A stretch of DNA of 64,000 bases from Nelumbo lutea (lineage: Eukaryota; Streptophyta; Magnoliopsida; Proteales; Nelumbonaceae), in assembly GCA_022828595.1 (NCBI GenBank), contig JAKGHH010000003.1, forward strand, positions 57,587,759-57,651,758. The letters run 5' to 3'. The position numbers and the translations under genes were made by a program. The notes beneath the pieces are model-generated. The model saw nothing but the letters and a program-made list of their open reading frames with translations, was not told the origin of the DNA and did no database searches. Positions 36,166 to 47,200 of this stretch are shown here, in pieces; position 1 is the stretch's first letter, and every line of letters starts with the position of its first letter.

Positions 36166-36424
36166 CATCTTTTTGAGGATTTTTTTTTTTTTTATATATC
36201 TAATTTCTTTGAAACTTTTGCACTTTACTTCAGCTTAGTGTGTGACTATTTAAAATAAAAGACTCTCTAGACTTACTCTTTTATTTGAAAACTTTGTAGA
36301 ATTCACTTATTTTCTTGTCTTCTCCATGATTTATTTCAATACTTCCTCCTTCCCCCTTTTCCGTTCCTTATTAATTCCTTCTCTGATTAATTTCTATATT
36401 GTTTTTTTCTGATTGTAGAGAGTG
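36166..36424 (+). pseudogene. paralogous copy of the 3' end of TSB intron 1
   Basis: About 250 bp collinear with TSB intron 1 on both sides of the LINE A insertion (44500-44532 and 51601-51813): ATATCTAATTTCTTTGAAAC, then CACTTATTTTCTTGTCTTCT, down to the acceptor GATTGTAG. Homology stops within a few bases of the intron/exon border, and no TSB exon 2 sequence follows. The LINE A target TCTTTGAAACTTTT (36206-36219) is uninterrupted, so this is the pre-insertion state. Confidence 0.8.
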
Positions 36425-36540
36425 GGAACTCTTCCCTATATAAATCATTGTGGAATAATTTGCTTAAATTTGTAACTTGTGGTTTAATAAGTCCATCTAG
36501 GAGCATATCTGAAATCCCGTAGTCATTATGCTATCCACAA
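36425..36540. repeat. second, partial copy of segment A
   Basis: GTGGGAACTCTTCCCTATAT onward to GCTATCCACA matches 33649-33770 and 58858-58970. It follows the intron 1 copy directly, as if TSB exon 2 through mid intron 4 had been deleted from a TSB paralogue. Confidence 0.75.
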
Positions 36541-37085
36541 TTCTCTCTCAATTTTCTCCCACCTCTCATCTTATTTCTCTTTATCCTCTTTCTAGTTTTT
36601 ACCTTGTGTTTTCTTAAAATGAGAGATTAATGAAAGAGCCGTTTGTATCTTGTTTTTTTCTCTTTACCCTACAATTTCTGAAACGCCCGTATAGTTTACA
36701 CATTAATAATACACCTCAATATTTTGCAAATTTCAATCAATTTACTTAATCCAATGTTCGTCCTAAACCATTTGTATATCATTATGTGTAACATCAAAAA
36801 ATCCAGGGGTGTCTCCAATGAAAGAAAATTAGAAATGAACAAAAGCACCGACAATGCTTGCCACTATCGAAATGTTTGGTATGGCTTTCGTTTATCAAAT
36901 AAATGTTTGTATTTGATTTGTTTTTAAAATTGAGAAAAAAGTGGTCGATAAACAGCTAGGCACCACATAAGTGAAACAATAAATAAATACCTTTGTATTG
37001 AGGGAAACGTTAAAATGAAAGTTCCCCAACTGTTGGCGTGTACGTAAATCAATACAAATGTTTACCAAATAAATAAACCTACTAA
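36541..37085. other. spacer, nothing recognised
   Basis: Pyrimidine-rich then AT-rich; two open frames below 85 codons without features. Confidence 0.5.
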
Positions 37086-37710
37086 TGAGGGATAATTTGG
37101 CCCGACCTGTAATATGACGACACGTGGAGTGACCCATCGACTGCACGACACGTTAACCTCTTCGAACACCTCAGTAGTCCAAGTCACTTCGAGCACCTCG
37201 GGTTAGTCAGCTAAGATTGGGGTCTCGAGCAGTTCGCATGCACCGACCTACCTAAGTACCACATAGCCCTCTTCTAGAAGCTAGCTAGTTGTCTCCGATC
37301 TCTTCGGGACCATGCCACATGTTAACAGGACCTTATCCTTATCCCGCCTAGATTGGAAGGACTCAAATAAAGCTTATCAGCTTACACGGAGTCCATCTGC
37401 GGGTGCAGAATGGACTCTGAGTTACGCGGGCTGGTGATCTCGGACACGTTTCGTGAGGCCTACGGCAGTTTGCCTATATAAGGGCATCACCTACAACCTC
37501 ACAAGGTATGCACGATTTAGCTCTCGTATTCTCATACTTACAAGCAATCTAGCTCTCTACAAAAACTCTTCGCTGACTTGAGCATCGGAGTGCCCACACC
37601 GAGTAAAGTACCCCAGGACCTCTGATACTACTTTCTTGCAGTTCGACAAGCCACATAGTAGACCAACGTCCGGGCTACCTTCCAGTAGGGAGTGACCAGA
37701 TCGCGCATCA
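37086..37710 (+). repeat. 5' LTR of gypsy element 2
   Basis: Starts TGAGGGATAATTTGGCCCGA and ends GATCGCGCATCA next to the primer-binding site. A TATATAAGG box at 37475-37483 is the likely promoter. No partner LTR is found, so the left border rests on the TG start and the distance to the primer-binding site. Confidence 0.7.
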
Positions 37711-37712
37711 TC

Positions 37713-37731
37713 AATTGGCGCTGTCTATGGG
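37713..37731 (+). other. primer-binding site of gypsy element 2
   Basis: AATTGGCGCTGTCTATGGG, two bases after the LTR. Same type as in gypsy element 1; the tRNA is not assigned. Confidence 0.65.
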
Positions 37732-37783
37732 AACCAACAACAAAAAGCCTAGTTCCCACCATCCCTTCTTAATTTACTGATCC

Positions 37784-38520
37784 AATGGCTTCTATAAGCA
37801 ACAACCAACTTGCCAACGTCAATAACAACAACAACATGCAAGTCGCTGGGGGGCAAGAGCAGCCTGTCGTCCAACCTGAAGTGCCCTCAATGACCATTGG
37901 GCAGCTTACAGATCCCAAACCTTGACCTAGCAGTACAATTCACTGTAGTGGTGAACGGCGTCCGCCACCCCGACTTACGCTGGCAGATTGAGTCGAACCC
38001 TCCAGCCTCTATGGAGGTGTTCCTCACTTAAGCAGATAAGTTCACAAAGGCGATGGAGGTGTTGGGATCCCGGTTAGAGCTACAACTGTCCGAGAAGAGA
38101 AAACGACCAGAGGAAGAAGTGGGGAGCAATAAGCAGTAGCGAAGAAGTAAGTCGCTAAAGAGAAGTTGATCACCCTGCGACAGGTGAAGCAGGTTGCCAA
38201 GGAAGAGCAGATCACCCCATTGGAGTTCCAGATCAGGTTGACAATCTAAAACCCCGCCAGTCCAGAATCAGAATTACATCACCCTAAATGCAAACAGGGG
38301 TGAAATATTGATGCAAATAAAAACAACTGAGTACGTGTGATGGCCGCCCAAGATGAGAGGCGACCTTGCCAATCGTAACCCGAACAGTATTGTCACTTCC
38401 ATTCGTGACTTCGGCCACGACACGAAGAGTTGTCGGATCCTAAAGGATGAGATCAAGCAGTTGATCCGTCGCGATTACCTCATGCAGTTTGTCAAGCGCA
38501 ACGAGAGAGATGCCCGACCT
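37784..38520 (+). pseudogene. gag region of gypsy element 2
   Basis: Begins with ATG (MASISNNQLANVNNNNNMQ) about 50 nt past the primer-binding site, followed by several stops. At 38395-38500 it reads DFGHDTKSCRILKDEIKQLI, the conserved histidine/cysteine segment at the end of plant gypsy Gag. Most of the capsid-type core seen in element 1 is missing here, so gag is internally deleted as well as broken. Confidence 0.7.
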
Positions 38521-39156
38521 ACCAACCACTCCAGGGAAGCACCAGAATCGAGCAGGCAACAAGATCGTGACCAGGCACCTCGGGATCCACCACCACTGGA
38601 GTGGCCAATACATAGAGTGATCAACATGATCACAGGAGGCTCTATTGTAGTAGGGTGCAACACGACAGCAAGGAAGAATTCAGTTTTGGAGTTGGAGCAG
38701 GAGGATGAGAACCCGTTGAAGCACCCTCGAGTGAAGGAAGTCATCTACTTCACCGAGGATGACGCTCGCGGGGTTCAGTATCCACTTGATGATGCCCTCG
38801 TTGTCAAAATGATCATTAATGACTTTAAGGTAAAGCGAATTTTGGTTGACTCAGGGAGCTCGGCAAACATCCTATTCTTGGAAGCTTTTGAGAAGATGCA
38901 GCTTGAGCGGAAGGACTTGCAGCCAGCAGATGTACCTCTCGTCGGCTTCAGCGGAGACGTGGTGAAGCCTTTAGGCAGAATCAAGGTGCTAGTCACAGCA
39001 AGGTCAGAGCACACTTTGGTGGTAGCCACCTCGTCCCCTTACACTGCAATTTTAGGTCGGTCCATCTTGCATGCACTTCGTACGATGGTGTCGACCTATT
39101 ACCTCTCAATGAAATTTTCTGATGAGGTATGGAGTAGGGTCATACGGGGCAACTAG
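38353..39156 (+). pseudogene. gag end and aspartic protease of gypsy element 2
   Basis: A 267-residue open frame. Residues 20-60 are the end of gag. A charged, Pro-rich linker follows (SSRQQDRDQAPRDPPPLEWP). Protease features are a VILVDSGSS-type catalytic block (KRILVDSGSSANILF), then LVGFSGDVVKPLGRI and AILGRSILHAL. The frame is intact here but is cut off from RT by a stop at 39154. Confidence 0.85.
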
Positions 39157-39211
39157 TTGGAGTCATGGAAGTGCTACGTTGCGGCATTGAAGGGCAAGCC
39201 AAAGCTAGCAG

Positions 39212-40256
39212 ATGACGTCGAGCTGGAGTCGCCCCCAAGTATACAAACGAGCGAGCCCAACCCATGAGAATACAATCCTGGTCATGGTCTTTGATACTAA
39301 ACCTGTGAAGATTATCCAGAGTGGGGCTCACCTAAAAGAATTAGTTCGGTCTACATTGGTAAGTTTTTTACTTGATAATTTATATGTTTTTGCATTATCG
39401 GTAGTAGAAATGCCCGACATAGACCCAATTGTGATAATTCACAAATTGAATGTGGACCCTTTAGTTAGGCCATTCAGGCAGAGAAAAAGGAACCTTACCC
39501 TAGAGAGGTGGAGGGTAGTAGATGAGGAGGTCAGAAAGCTCCTTGCAGCAGCTTTCGTTAGAGAGGTCTAGTACCCGAGAGCCAACCCTGTACTTGTCAA
39601 TAAAGCCAACGGTAAGTGGCGCATGTGCGTCAAATACACTGACCTTAACAGAGCCTGCCCAAAGGATAGTTTTCTACTCCCTAGAATAGACCACTTGGTA
39701 GATGCAACGTTGGAGCACGAGTTGTTGAGCTTCATGGATGCTTACTCCAACTACAATCAAATCCGGATGGAGACGACTAGGAAAAGACAACATTTGTAAC
39801 TGAATTAGGAAAGTTATGCCCTCTGGACTAAAAAACGTTGGAGCAACTTTCCAACGCCTTGTAAATAAAGTTTTTGCACCTTTGATTGGAAATAAAATAG
39901 TGTGTTATGTTGATGGCATGGTTGTGAAGACCCTGTTTTCAAACTCTCTTATAGATGATTTAAACGTTGTTTTTCAATTCTTAAGGAAGTATACCATAAA
40001 GCTCAACTCGAACAAATGTGTCTTTGGGGTCACGTTGGGCAAATTCCTTGTTTATATAGTGCACCGACATGGCATCGAAGCCAATTTGGAAAAAATCCTA
40101 GCAATCCTAGACATGAGATCACCTAGGTCAATAAAAAGAGTACAAAAATTAATAGGCCGAATTTCCACCTTGAACTGGTTTATGTTTAAGTCGATTGGGC
40201 GGTGCTTACCCTTTTTTAAGGCTATTAAAAAGAATGAAGACTTCGAGTGGACCTAG
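39212..40256 (+). pseudogene. reverse transcriptase of gypsy element 2
   Basis: N-terminal RT sequence is at 39410-39800 (KLNVDPLVRPFRQRKR, GKWRMCVKYTDLNRACPKDS, LLSFMDAYSNYNQIRM). The palm continues at 39816-40256 (MPSGLKNVGATFQRLVNKVF). The active site reads YVDG in place of YVDD, so the second catalytic Asp is lost. Two stops or frameshifts split the domain. Any RT activity is therefore excluded twice over. Confidence 0.88.
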
Positions 40257-41129
40257 GAGTGCTAGCTCGCGTTCGACGAGCTTAAAAGGTACCTAAGTTC
40301 ACTATCGATGTTAACTCAACCTGAACTAGGAGACGAGCTAAAACTTTACCTCTTCGCGAGTGATGAGGTTGTGAGCTCAGTACTAATAAAGGAATTAGAC
40401 CAGGTGCAATGACCCGTCTACTATATAAGTAAGGTATTGCATGCAGTTGAGACCAGGTACCCCGACATTGAGAAGTTGGCCTTCGCCTTAGCCTTGACAG
40501 CTCGGAAGCTACGTCCTTACTTCCAAGCTCATACCATCATAGTCTTAACTGGTCGACCTTTGAGGCATGTCCTTCAAAAGTCTGAGGTCTCAGGATGGTT
40601 GCCAAAGTGGGCAATCGAGCTAAGCAAATACAACATCCCGTTCAAGCCATGCCCAACAATTAAAGTGCAGGTCTTGACAGACTTTATCGTTAAGTGTACA
40701 TTCAGCACGTTGGCCCCTAGGGTGACTGAGCCTATTAACACGTCGAAGGTGTCAACCAGCTTGGCACCCGTCCTGGCTAGGGAAGTCCTGACCTGGGATG
40801 AGGAGCCCTAGATTCTCCATGTCAATGGCTCATTTAACCAGCGAGGAAGTGGAGTTGGGTTGATATTTTACGGGCCTAGCGAGGTGATGCTGGAGTACGC
40901 TCTCCGGTTTGCGTTTGAGGCATCGAATAACGAAGCAGAGTACAAGGCATTAATAGCCAGGATGACTTTGGCGAGGGAGGTTGACGCAAAGCACATCGTG
41001 GCATGTAGTGATTCTCAACTGGTTGTGAACCAGGTGAATGGGCGGTACGAGGTTCGGGAGCCTGCCATGTTGGCCTATTTGGCAAAGGTGAGAGAGCTCC
41101 TGCCCGGCTTCCACTCTTGGTTCATCTAG
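40257..41129 (+). pseudogene. RNase H region of gypsy element 2
   Basis: Connection and RNase H sequence: METRYPDIEKLAFAL-type tether (VETRYPDIEKLAFALALTAR), then LHVNGSFNQRGSGVGL around 40818. ALRFAFEASNNEAEYKALIA and the IVACSDSQLVVNQVNG block follow at 40890-41040. The first catalytic residue position reads VNGS where VDGS is usual. Interrupted by stops at 40809 and 41127. Confidence 0.8.
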
Positions 41130-42506
41130 CAAATACTGAGGACAGAGAATGCAAAGGCCGATGCACTTTCGAAGCTAGCCAGTGTAAACGACGTCACAAA
41201 GAGGACGGTCTACATCGAAGACCTGCTGCAACCTAGCATTAAGAGGGCAACAAAAGAGGTTGTTCCTATGTTGACAACAAAACCGAGCTGTATGGATCCA
41301 CTCATTGATTATCTGCTCCACAAGACCCTACCAGTAGACCGCAATGCAACTCGAAGGGTAGAGCGTTAGTCATCTCTCTATGTCCTTATTGGCGAGCAGT
41401 TGTATATGAGATCCTTCATGCTCCTTTACCTGTGTTACTTGCGATCTTTAGAGGCAAGGTAGGTGCTACATGAGATCCATGAAGGTCTTTGTAGGGGACA
41501 CTTGCAGGGTAGGGCGCTCGCCCAAAAGGCGCTAAGGCAAGGCTATTACTGGCCTACAATACAGGCGGATGCACACGAGTTCATCCAAAAGTGTGATAAC
41601 TGCTAGAGGCACACCAACATACTTCACTAGCCCACTGCCGACCTCAAGTACTTGACCAGCCCGTGGCCTTTCGCACAGTGGGGAATAGACATCCTTGGTC
41701 CGTTCCCATCGACGACGGGGCAGAGAAGGTTCTTGGTTGTGGCGGTTGATTACTTTACGAAGTGGGTGGAGGTTGAGCAATTAGTGACAATCAAAACTCA
41801 AAATGTACATAACTTTTTCTAGGAAAGCATAGTGTTCAAATTCGGACTCCCGAAGGTGCTGATACGCAGTTTGAAGACATAAAGTTCTAGAACTGGTGTG
41901 CCGAGATGGGGATCCAACAAAACTTTACTTCGGTAGCACATCCATAGGCAAACAGATAGGCCGAGGTGACGAACAGGGCAATCCTCCGTGGATTCAAAGC
42001 TCGACTTTCCTGAGCTAAGGGTTTGTGTGTAGACGAGCTGCCCAGTGTCATTTGGGCCTACCGGACTACAATCAAAACTGTGACTGGAGAGACCTCATTC
42101 AACTTAACGTATGGTATAGAAGAGGTCGTCATCCCTACTGAGATCAAAGTACCAACCTTGCTGTTAGAGGTGTACAACGAGGAGGCCAATGACGGTGAGT
42201 TACGAACCAACCTCGACCTAGTGGAAGAAGTGTCCGACCTGGCCTATATCCAGACTACGACCTACCAGTAGCGAGTAGCTCGGTACTATAATTCCCAAAT
42301 CAAGAGATGCCACTTCCAAGTTGGAGATCTTGTACTTTGGAAGGTTATGATGCCTAAGCCAGGTGTAGGTAAGCTGGGCCCGAATTGGGAAGGTCCCTAT
42401 AGAGTACGATAGTGATTGGTGAAGGGACATACGAGCTTGAGATGTTGGAAGGGAGGCAGGTACCCCGTGCTTGGAACGCCAACAACCTAAGAAAGTACTA
42501 TTTATG
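41130..42506 (+). pseudogene. integrase of gypsy element 2
   Basis: The HHCC zinc region is readable around 41460-41620 (LHEIHEGLCRGHLQGRALAQ, KCDNC). The catalytic core start is FAQWGIDILGPFPSTTGQRR then FLVVAVDYFTKWVEVE (41675-41780). The C-terminal part is TGETSFNLTYGIEEVVIPTE and VGDLVLWKVM...LGPNWEGPYR (42080-42410). Several stops and frameshifts. It would catalyse cDNA insertion in a living element. Confidence 0.85.
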
Positions 42507-43049
42507 AGCTTGGGAGTCAAGCATCCACGACCTCAACTAGATAATTAAAAGTTTTCACTAAGTATGGAAGACCATCTGCTTCGGCGACCTAGTCAAGCCG
42601 CCATGCGTAGAGCGCATATCGGCCAAATCACACTTCAAAGGGGACTCCAAGTCACTTTAAGCCTAAAGGCCCCCGATTCGAGTTCTCCTTTTATGATGCC
42701 TAGTTGGCACACAAGAAGTTTGGGTTATATCCCATACCATGCTTAGTTGCCCCGGCACACAACTACCTCAGGTTTATCCCTTACTATGTCTAGTCACTTT
42801 GGAGCTAGGCACCTTGAGTAAACCTTTACTTAGAATTATTTTTGAAGTTTCAGGTTTTAGAGTGTATTGAGAATAGATGAACGCAAGATGTGCAAAAAGT
42901 AAACTTTCATTCATTACTAAATCGGTAGAGTTACATCGGTATTGTTAAAAAAAGGGTGAAAAGGAAGACTAAAATTCTCTAGATTGAGCTCAGAGGCTCG
43001 ACACAATACACATATTTACAAGGGAGGTCCAAGAAAAGAGGCAAAATTT
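42507..43049. other. 3' untranslated part of gypsy element 2
   Basis: No coding sequence recognised on either strand, apart from short frames. By analogy with element 1 this is the space between integrase and the antisense gene. Confidence 0.45.
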
Positions 43050-43238
43050 TTAGACAACTCGGGGCTCCTCGCCTCCATCACTAGTAGCAGTAGTAGCAAT
43101 ACCCTCCTCAGCGGCATCCTCTCTGCCCATCTCCTCGTCGACATCCTCCTTCATGGCAACCTCGCCAATCCCATCTTCTTCCTCCTCCTTGGAGTCTGAG
43201 TGTTCTTCATCAACCTTGTGGTCATCTCCTTGGTGCAA
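43050..43238 (-). pseudogene. acidic tail of a probable antisense gene in gypsy element 2
   Basis: A minus-strand 62-codon frame, rich in Asp and Glu (HSDSKEEEEDGIGEVAMKED, VDEEMGREDAAEEG). It lies downstream of integrase and opposite in sense. The antisense gene of element 1 also ends with an acidic segment in the same relative place. The upstream part would lie to the right, where the element is truncated. Identity is inferred from position and composition only. Confidence 0.4.
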
Positions 43239-43270
43239 TCAGAGGATGTGATGGGTCCCAGGTTGAGCTC

Positions 43271-43690
43271 TAGGTATACTAACTCACAAACATTCAAGAG
43301 AGCTTAAAACCTTTGCGAAAAGGCGCAGTGCCGAGGTCACGCCTCTCTTGACCAAATACGAGGTTGAGCTCGGGTACACAGGGTTACTCAACGTGTCATA
43401 ATTGAATCGGGAGGGTACATAATTCACACCAACTTCACAATTACAGCACATGCACATCCCACTTAACATCTAACGGTAACATTTCCCCATAACAATTGGA
43501 GATGATCCCGATGTGCGGCTGGGATATACCTCATGAGGTTGGTATGATATGAGGAGCGGATCGGGGCTCGCAAGTCGCAATCATTCGTTCGTGTCATCAG
43601 ATCGTAGGAGAGTTCAGATATGCTGCGTAACCCAAACTGGACCGACAAGGCGACAAGGCATTTCAGCAGCACATCAGGAACATCTCACCA
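43271..43690. other. junction between gypsy element 2 and the TSB promoter
   Basis: Sequence of mixed composition with no recognisable LTR. A 69-codon minus-strand frame at 43463-43672 is unidentified. Part of it may be gypsy 3' sequence and part TSB promoter; I cannot place the border. Confidence 0.4.
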
Positions 43691-43898
43691 TCAATGAAAC
43701 AAGATACAAGTAGAGGATGGATGGACTATGGAGTTTGCGCAGCGTCTTACTCTTGGGTAGCAGGCTTACTCGTACTTTCATCAATCCGCGCCTTCCTATT
43801 GTTCTCTGAAAATCCGCGAGGTTTCAGAACTCAGAAGAATCGCCACCGCCGCCGCCGAGGTTGGTCTGTAAGAAGAAACTGGTGTCACTGAGTGTCTC
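43691..43898 (+). promoter_or_regulatory. TSB promoter-proximal and 5' leader region
   Basis: Directly ahead of the TSB start, with a CGCC/GCCG-rich leader (43845-43862) typical of plant 5' UTRs. A 65-codon frame (43694-43891) ends 7 nt before the TSB ATG in a different frame; if transcribed it would be an upstream ORF. I see no convincing TATA box. Confidence 0.45.
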
Positions 43899-44219
43899 AT
43901 GGCCATCTCCTCCACAAGCCTGGCATCTCTCTGCAAGCCTTACATTGCTTCATTTAATCCCATCGGGGTACCCCGCAAATTAGAGGAATCCCACTCGAGT
44001 CCTTCCACCTTTAAACGTTCTTCAATCTCCTGTACTCTTACCAGAGATTCGGCTGTTACAATGGTGGAGAAAGACAGCAAATCGACGGTTTTGCAACGAC
44101 CCGATTCCTTCGGCAGGTTTGGCAAATATGGAGGGAAATACGTCCCTGAAACCCTCATGCATGCTCTCACGGAGCTCGAATTGGCTTTTCACTCGCTTGC
44201 TTCAGACGAACAATTCCAG
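43899..44219 (+). CDS. TSB: TSB exon 1
   Basis: 107 codons from the first ATG ([11 protein letters not shown]) to CAG|GTTTTT, phase 0. Includes the transit peptide and the start of the mature protein. Confidence 0.95.
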
Positions 44220-47200
44220 GTTTTTCTTCTTTTTTGTTTTGGCTACTATGGTTGTTCAGTTCGGTGTATTTTTCCCAATAAAGTTTCACTTTTTTCCCTC
44301 ATTCCATATCGTTTTTGTTTGATAAGTGATTAGCTTTTCTGAAAGAAAAAAGGGGGAAAAAGGCTTTGTGGTGAATATGAGAAGCTTTCCACCGATTCTG
44401 CTATATGGTTGTTCTAAAGCAATAAGGATTACGGCTAAGCATAAACTGTTGGATTGTCTACTGAATGTGTATCTCAAAACAATTTTAAATGCTTTTTAAG
44501 GGTTTTTTATATCTAATTTCTTTGAAACTTTTTTTTTAAAGCAAATAAAGCACCTTCCATTATTGATTAAAGAGTAAACTGTACATGATCCTGGTAGAGC
44601 GAGTTATAGTAGATGGATATTCTGCCTTTACAGGCTAGGTATGCTAAAGTATGCGCTGCCTGATTTAAGGTTCTGTTAATATGTACAAAACACATTTTTT
44701 CAAAAGTTAACAGAAGACGATTGATGCTTGAGAAGCCTTTCTATCCAGCTTTCCGGTTGCCTTCTGTTGTTCAAAAAATTGACCAGCTGCATGGAGTCGC
44801 TATATATTATCATAGTGTTTAACTTCAACTGAGAAGCTGCTTTTAGACTCGAGATCAGGGATCTGATTTCTGCATCATAGCTTTTGATGGCCCAACATGG
44901 TTCTCCTCTCGCAATAACTGGACCGCCACTGGAACATTGGAGGATGAATGCTCGTCCTGCAAAGCCTGTGTTGACATCAAAAGAACCATCTAAATATAAT
45001 ACATGCATGTTTCCCGGTTTATGATCAGTTAGACTGTCATTGTTGGTTCTTGGTGGGGGGTGGGGGGGGGATCAATGATGATGGACAATATTTGGCTACT
45101 TGAACAATAACTTCTTGTGGAGTGCTTTTTGTATTTTCATGGATAATTTTGTTCCTCGTTCACCATATTATGTAGAGAGCTGCACGACCTTTGTCAAACA
45201 GGTATAAGGCTTCCTGTGATGATGCAAGCCTTCTTAGGCTGTCCCATCAAGTTTTGAGGATCTGATGTAAATTATCACTGTCCTGCACCATTTCTGGGTT
45301 AAGCCCGATTTGTAACTGACACCATACCGCCCTGGAGAAGGCACAAGTGAAGAATAGATGCTGTGGTGTTTCTGTGTGTGAGTTACAGAGAGAACACAAA
45401 AGTTCATCTCTTTGTATCCAGTGTCTACACTTAACTCGAGTAAGAACACCATCCCATGCTAGTTTCCACAGAAAAACTGCACATCTGTATGGTAATTTAA
45501 GTTTCCATAGAATACTCCAGTTGAGGTAAGGTTCAGAGGTAGATGGATTGGAGTTTATTAGCGAATGGTAGGCTGTTCTAACTGTATAACTGCCTGATGT
45601 GCTATACTTCCAGATGACTGTATCTTGTCCTGTGTCAACAGTTGGGGTTATTTGGAGGACACGTGAGTGTGCTGAAGGCTCAAAGAACTGGTGTACTAGG
45701 GGTTGATTCCAGCTCCCATCTCGGTTGATGAAATGTGAAACTTTTAGTTTCTTGATCTGCGGGTTGGTGGGGTCTCTAGGGGCTGGTATACCACCTGGTA
45801 GGGTGGGAATCCTGGGGTCTACAAAGGCAAAGGTATCTGTTCCACTATGTATTTGCCAATAGAAAATTTGGCCTGAGTTCTTAGAGGATTTTATGTGCTT
45901 GTTTCCACCAGTAAGATGAATTTTTACTTGGCTTGGTTTCAAAAAGGCTTTTATTTGGAAAGTATTTCTGTTTTATCATTCTGCTCCAAAGCAAATTCGG
46001 ATTTGCTACCAACCTCCAAGCTTGTTTACCAAATAGTGCCTAATTCATCACACTACTTTGTCTGAATCCTAGGCCACCTCTCGATTTTTTCTGACATATC
46101 TTACTCCACTTTATGGTGTGGTTGGCCCCACTCTCATTCCCTTGCCACCAGAAATCCCTCATGTTTTTATCCAGTTTGGAGTGTATTCCTTATGGTAAAA
46201 TGGTTGTTTGCATGGAATAGACTGGGATGGCTTGCAACACAGATTTGACTAAGGTGGTGCACCCTGCTTGTGATAGCAGTTTTGAACTCCACGAAGAGAT
46301 CCTTGCCACTATTCTGTCCTGTATATGTTGATGTGTGGCTATTCTATCATCCCTGACCCCTACTTGTGCACCTAGATACTTGGTCCTATGCAGTGGCTTG
46401 TGAATGTTGAGCACCTGTGAGAGGATTTTTTGATGATGCCTAGGCATATTCCGGCTATACATAATTGATGATTTCTCATAATTTATTTTCTGCCCTGATA
46501 ATTGTTCAAACAGATTGTAGATGCTTTGCAATGATCTCACTTACCCTATGTCAGCTTTACAGAAGACAATACAGTCATCTACAAATAGGAGATATGCGAT
46601 GGAGATGCCATTTCTGCAAATCTTTGCACCCTCAATCAAACCCTCTTGTTTTGCTGCAGCTAACAATTGGGTGAGTACCTCCGTTCCTATAATAAATAGG
46701 TATGGAAATAATGGATCGCCTTGCCGAAGGCCTCTCTCCAGTTTAAAGTGTCCATGACAAGAGCCACTCACCTTGACTGAGAAGGTAGGCATTGAAATCA
46801 TTGATGTATGAGGTTCACCCATTTTGTCGGGAAGCTCATTTGTCCTAATGTTTCTTTCAGGAAGCTCCATCCAATATGGTCAAAAGCCTTCAACATATCT
46901 AGCTTGAGAGCAATTAGTCCCTTCCCTTTCTTTTGTCTTCTTATGTAGTGTAGGATTTCTTTTGTTATTAGGATATTGTCTGCAATTTGCCTGTCTTTTA
47001 GAAATCCCAACTGGAGAGGGGAGATAACTTCTCCTAGGATTGGCTGCAGTCTCATCACCATCCATTTTGAAACAATTTTGTATAGGACATTGCATGAACT
47101 TATTGGTCGGTAGTGGGTGTCTCCATGGGGTTCTGATTTTTGGGGACAAAGACCAAAATGGTGTTATTCGTTTCTTTGGGAAGGTATTCAGTCTGATAAA

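Larger units (their letters stand above)
37086..43270 (+). mobile_element. Ty3/gypsy LTR retrotransposon 2, 3'-truncated
   Basis: A plus-strand element with a 5' LTR (37086..37710), primer-binding site, decayed gag, protease, RT, RNase H and integrase in gypsy order. A short antisense acidic frame (43050..43238) follows integrase, like the antisense gene of gypsy element 1, so both are probably Tat/Retand-type. No second LTR exists before TSB, so the 3' end is lost. The right border is a guess. Stops are frequent; many fit C-to-T change. The end of the element is only some 400-600 bp from the TSB start codon. Confidence 0.85.

Noticed and set aside
36166..36424. A TSB pseudogene with coding exons
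   Set aside because: Only intron 1 sequence and a few exon bases are present; no exon similarity is found between 31 and 37 kb.
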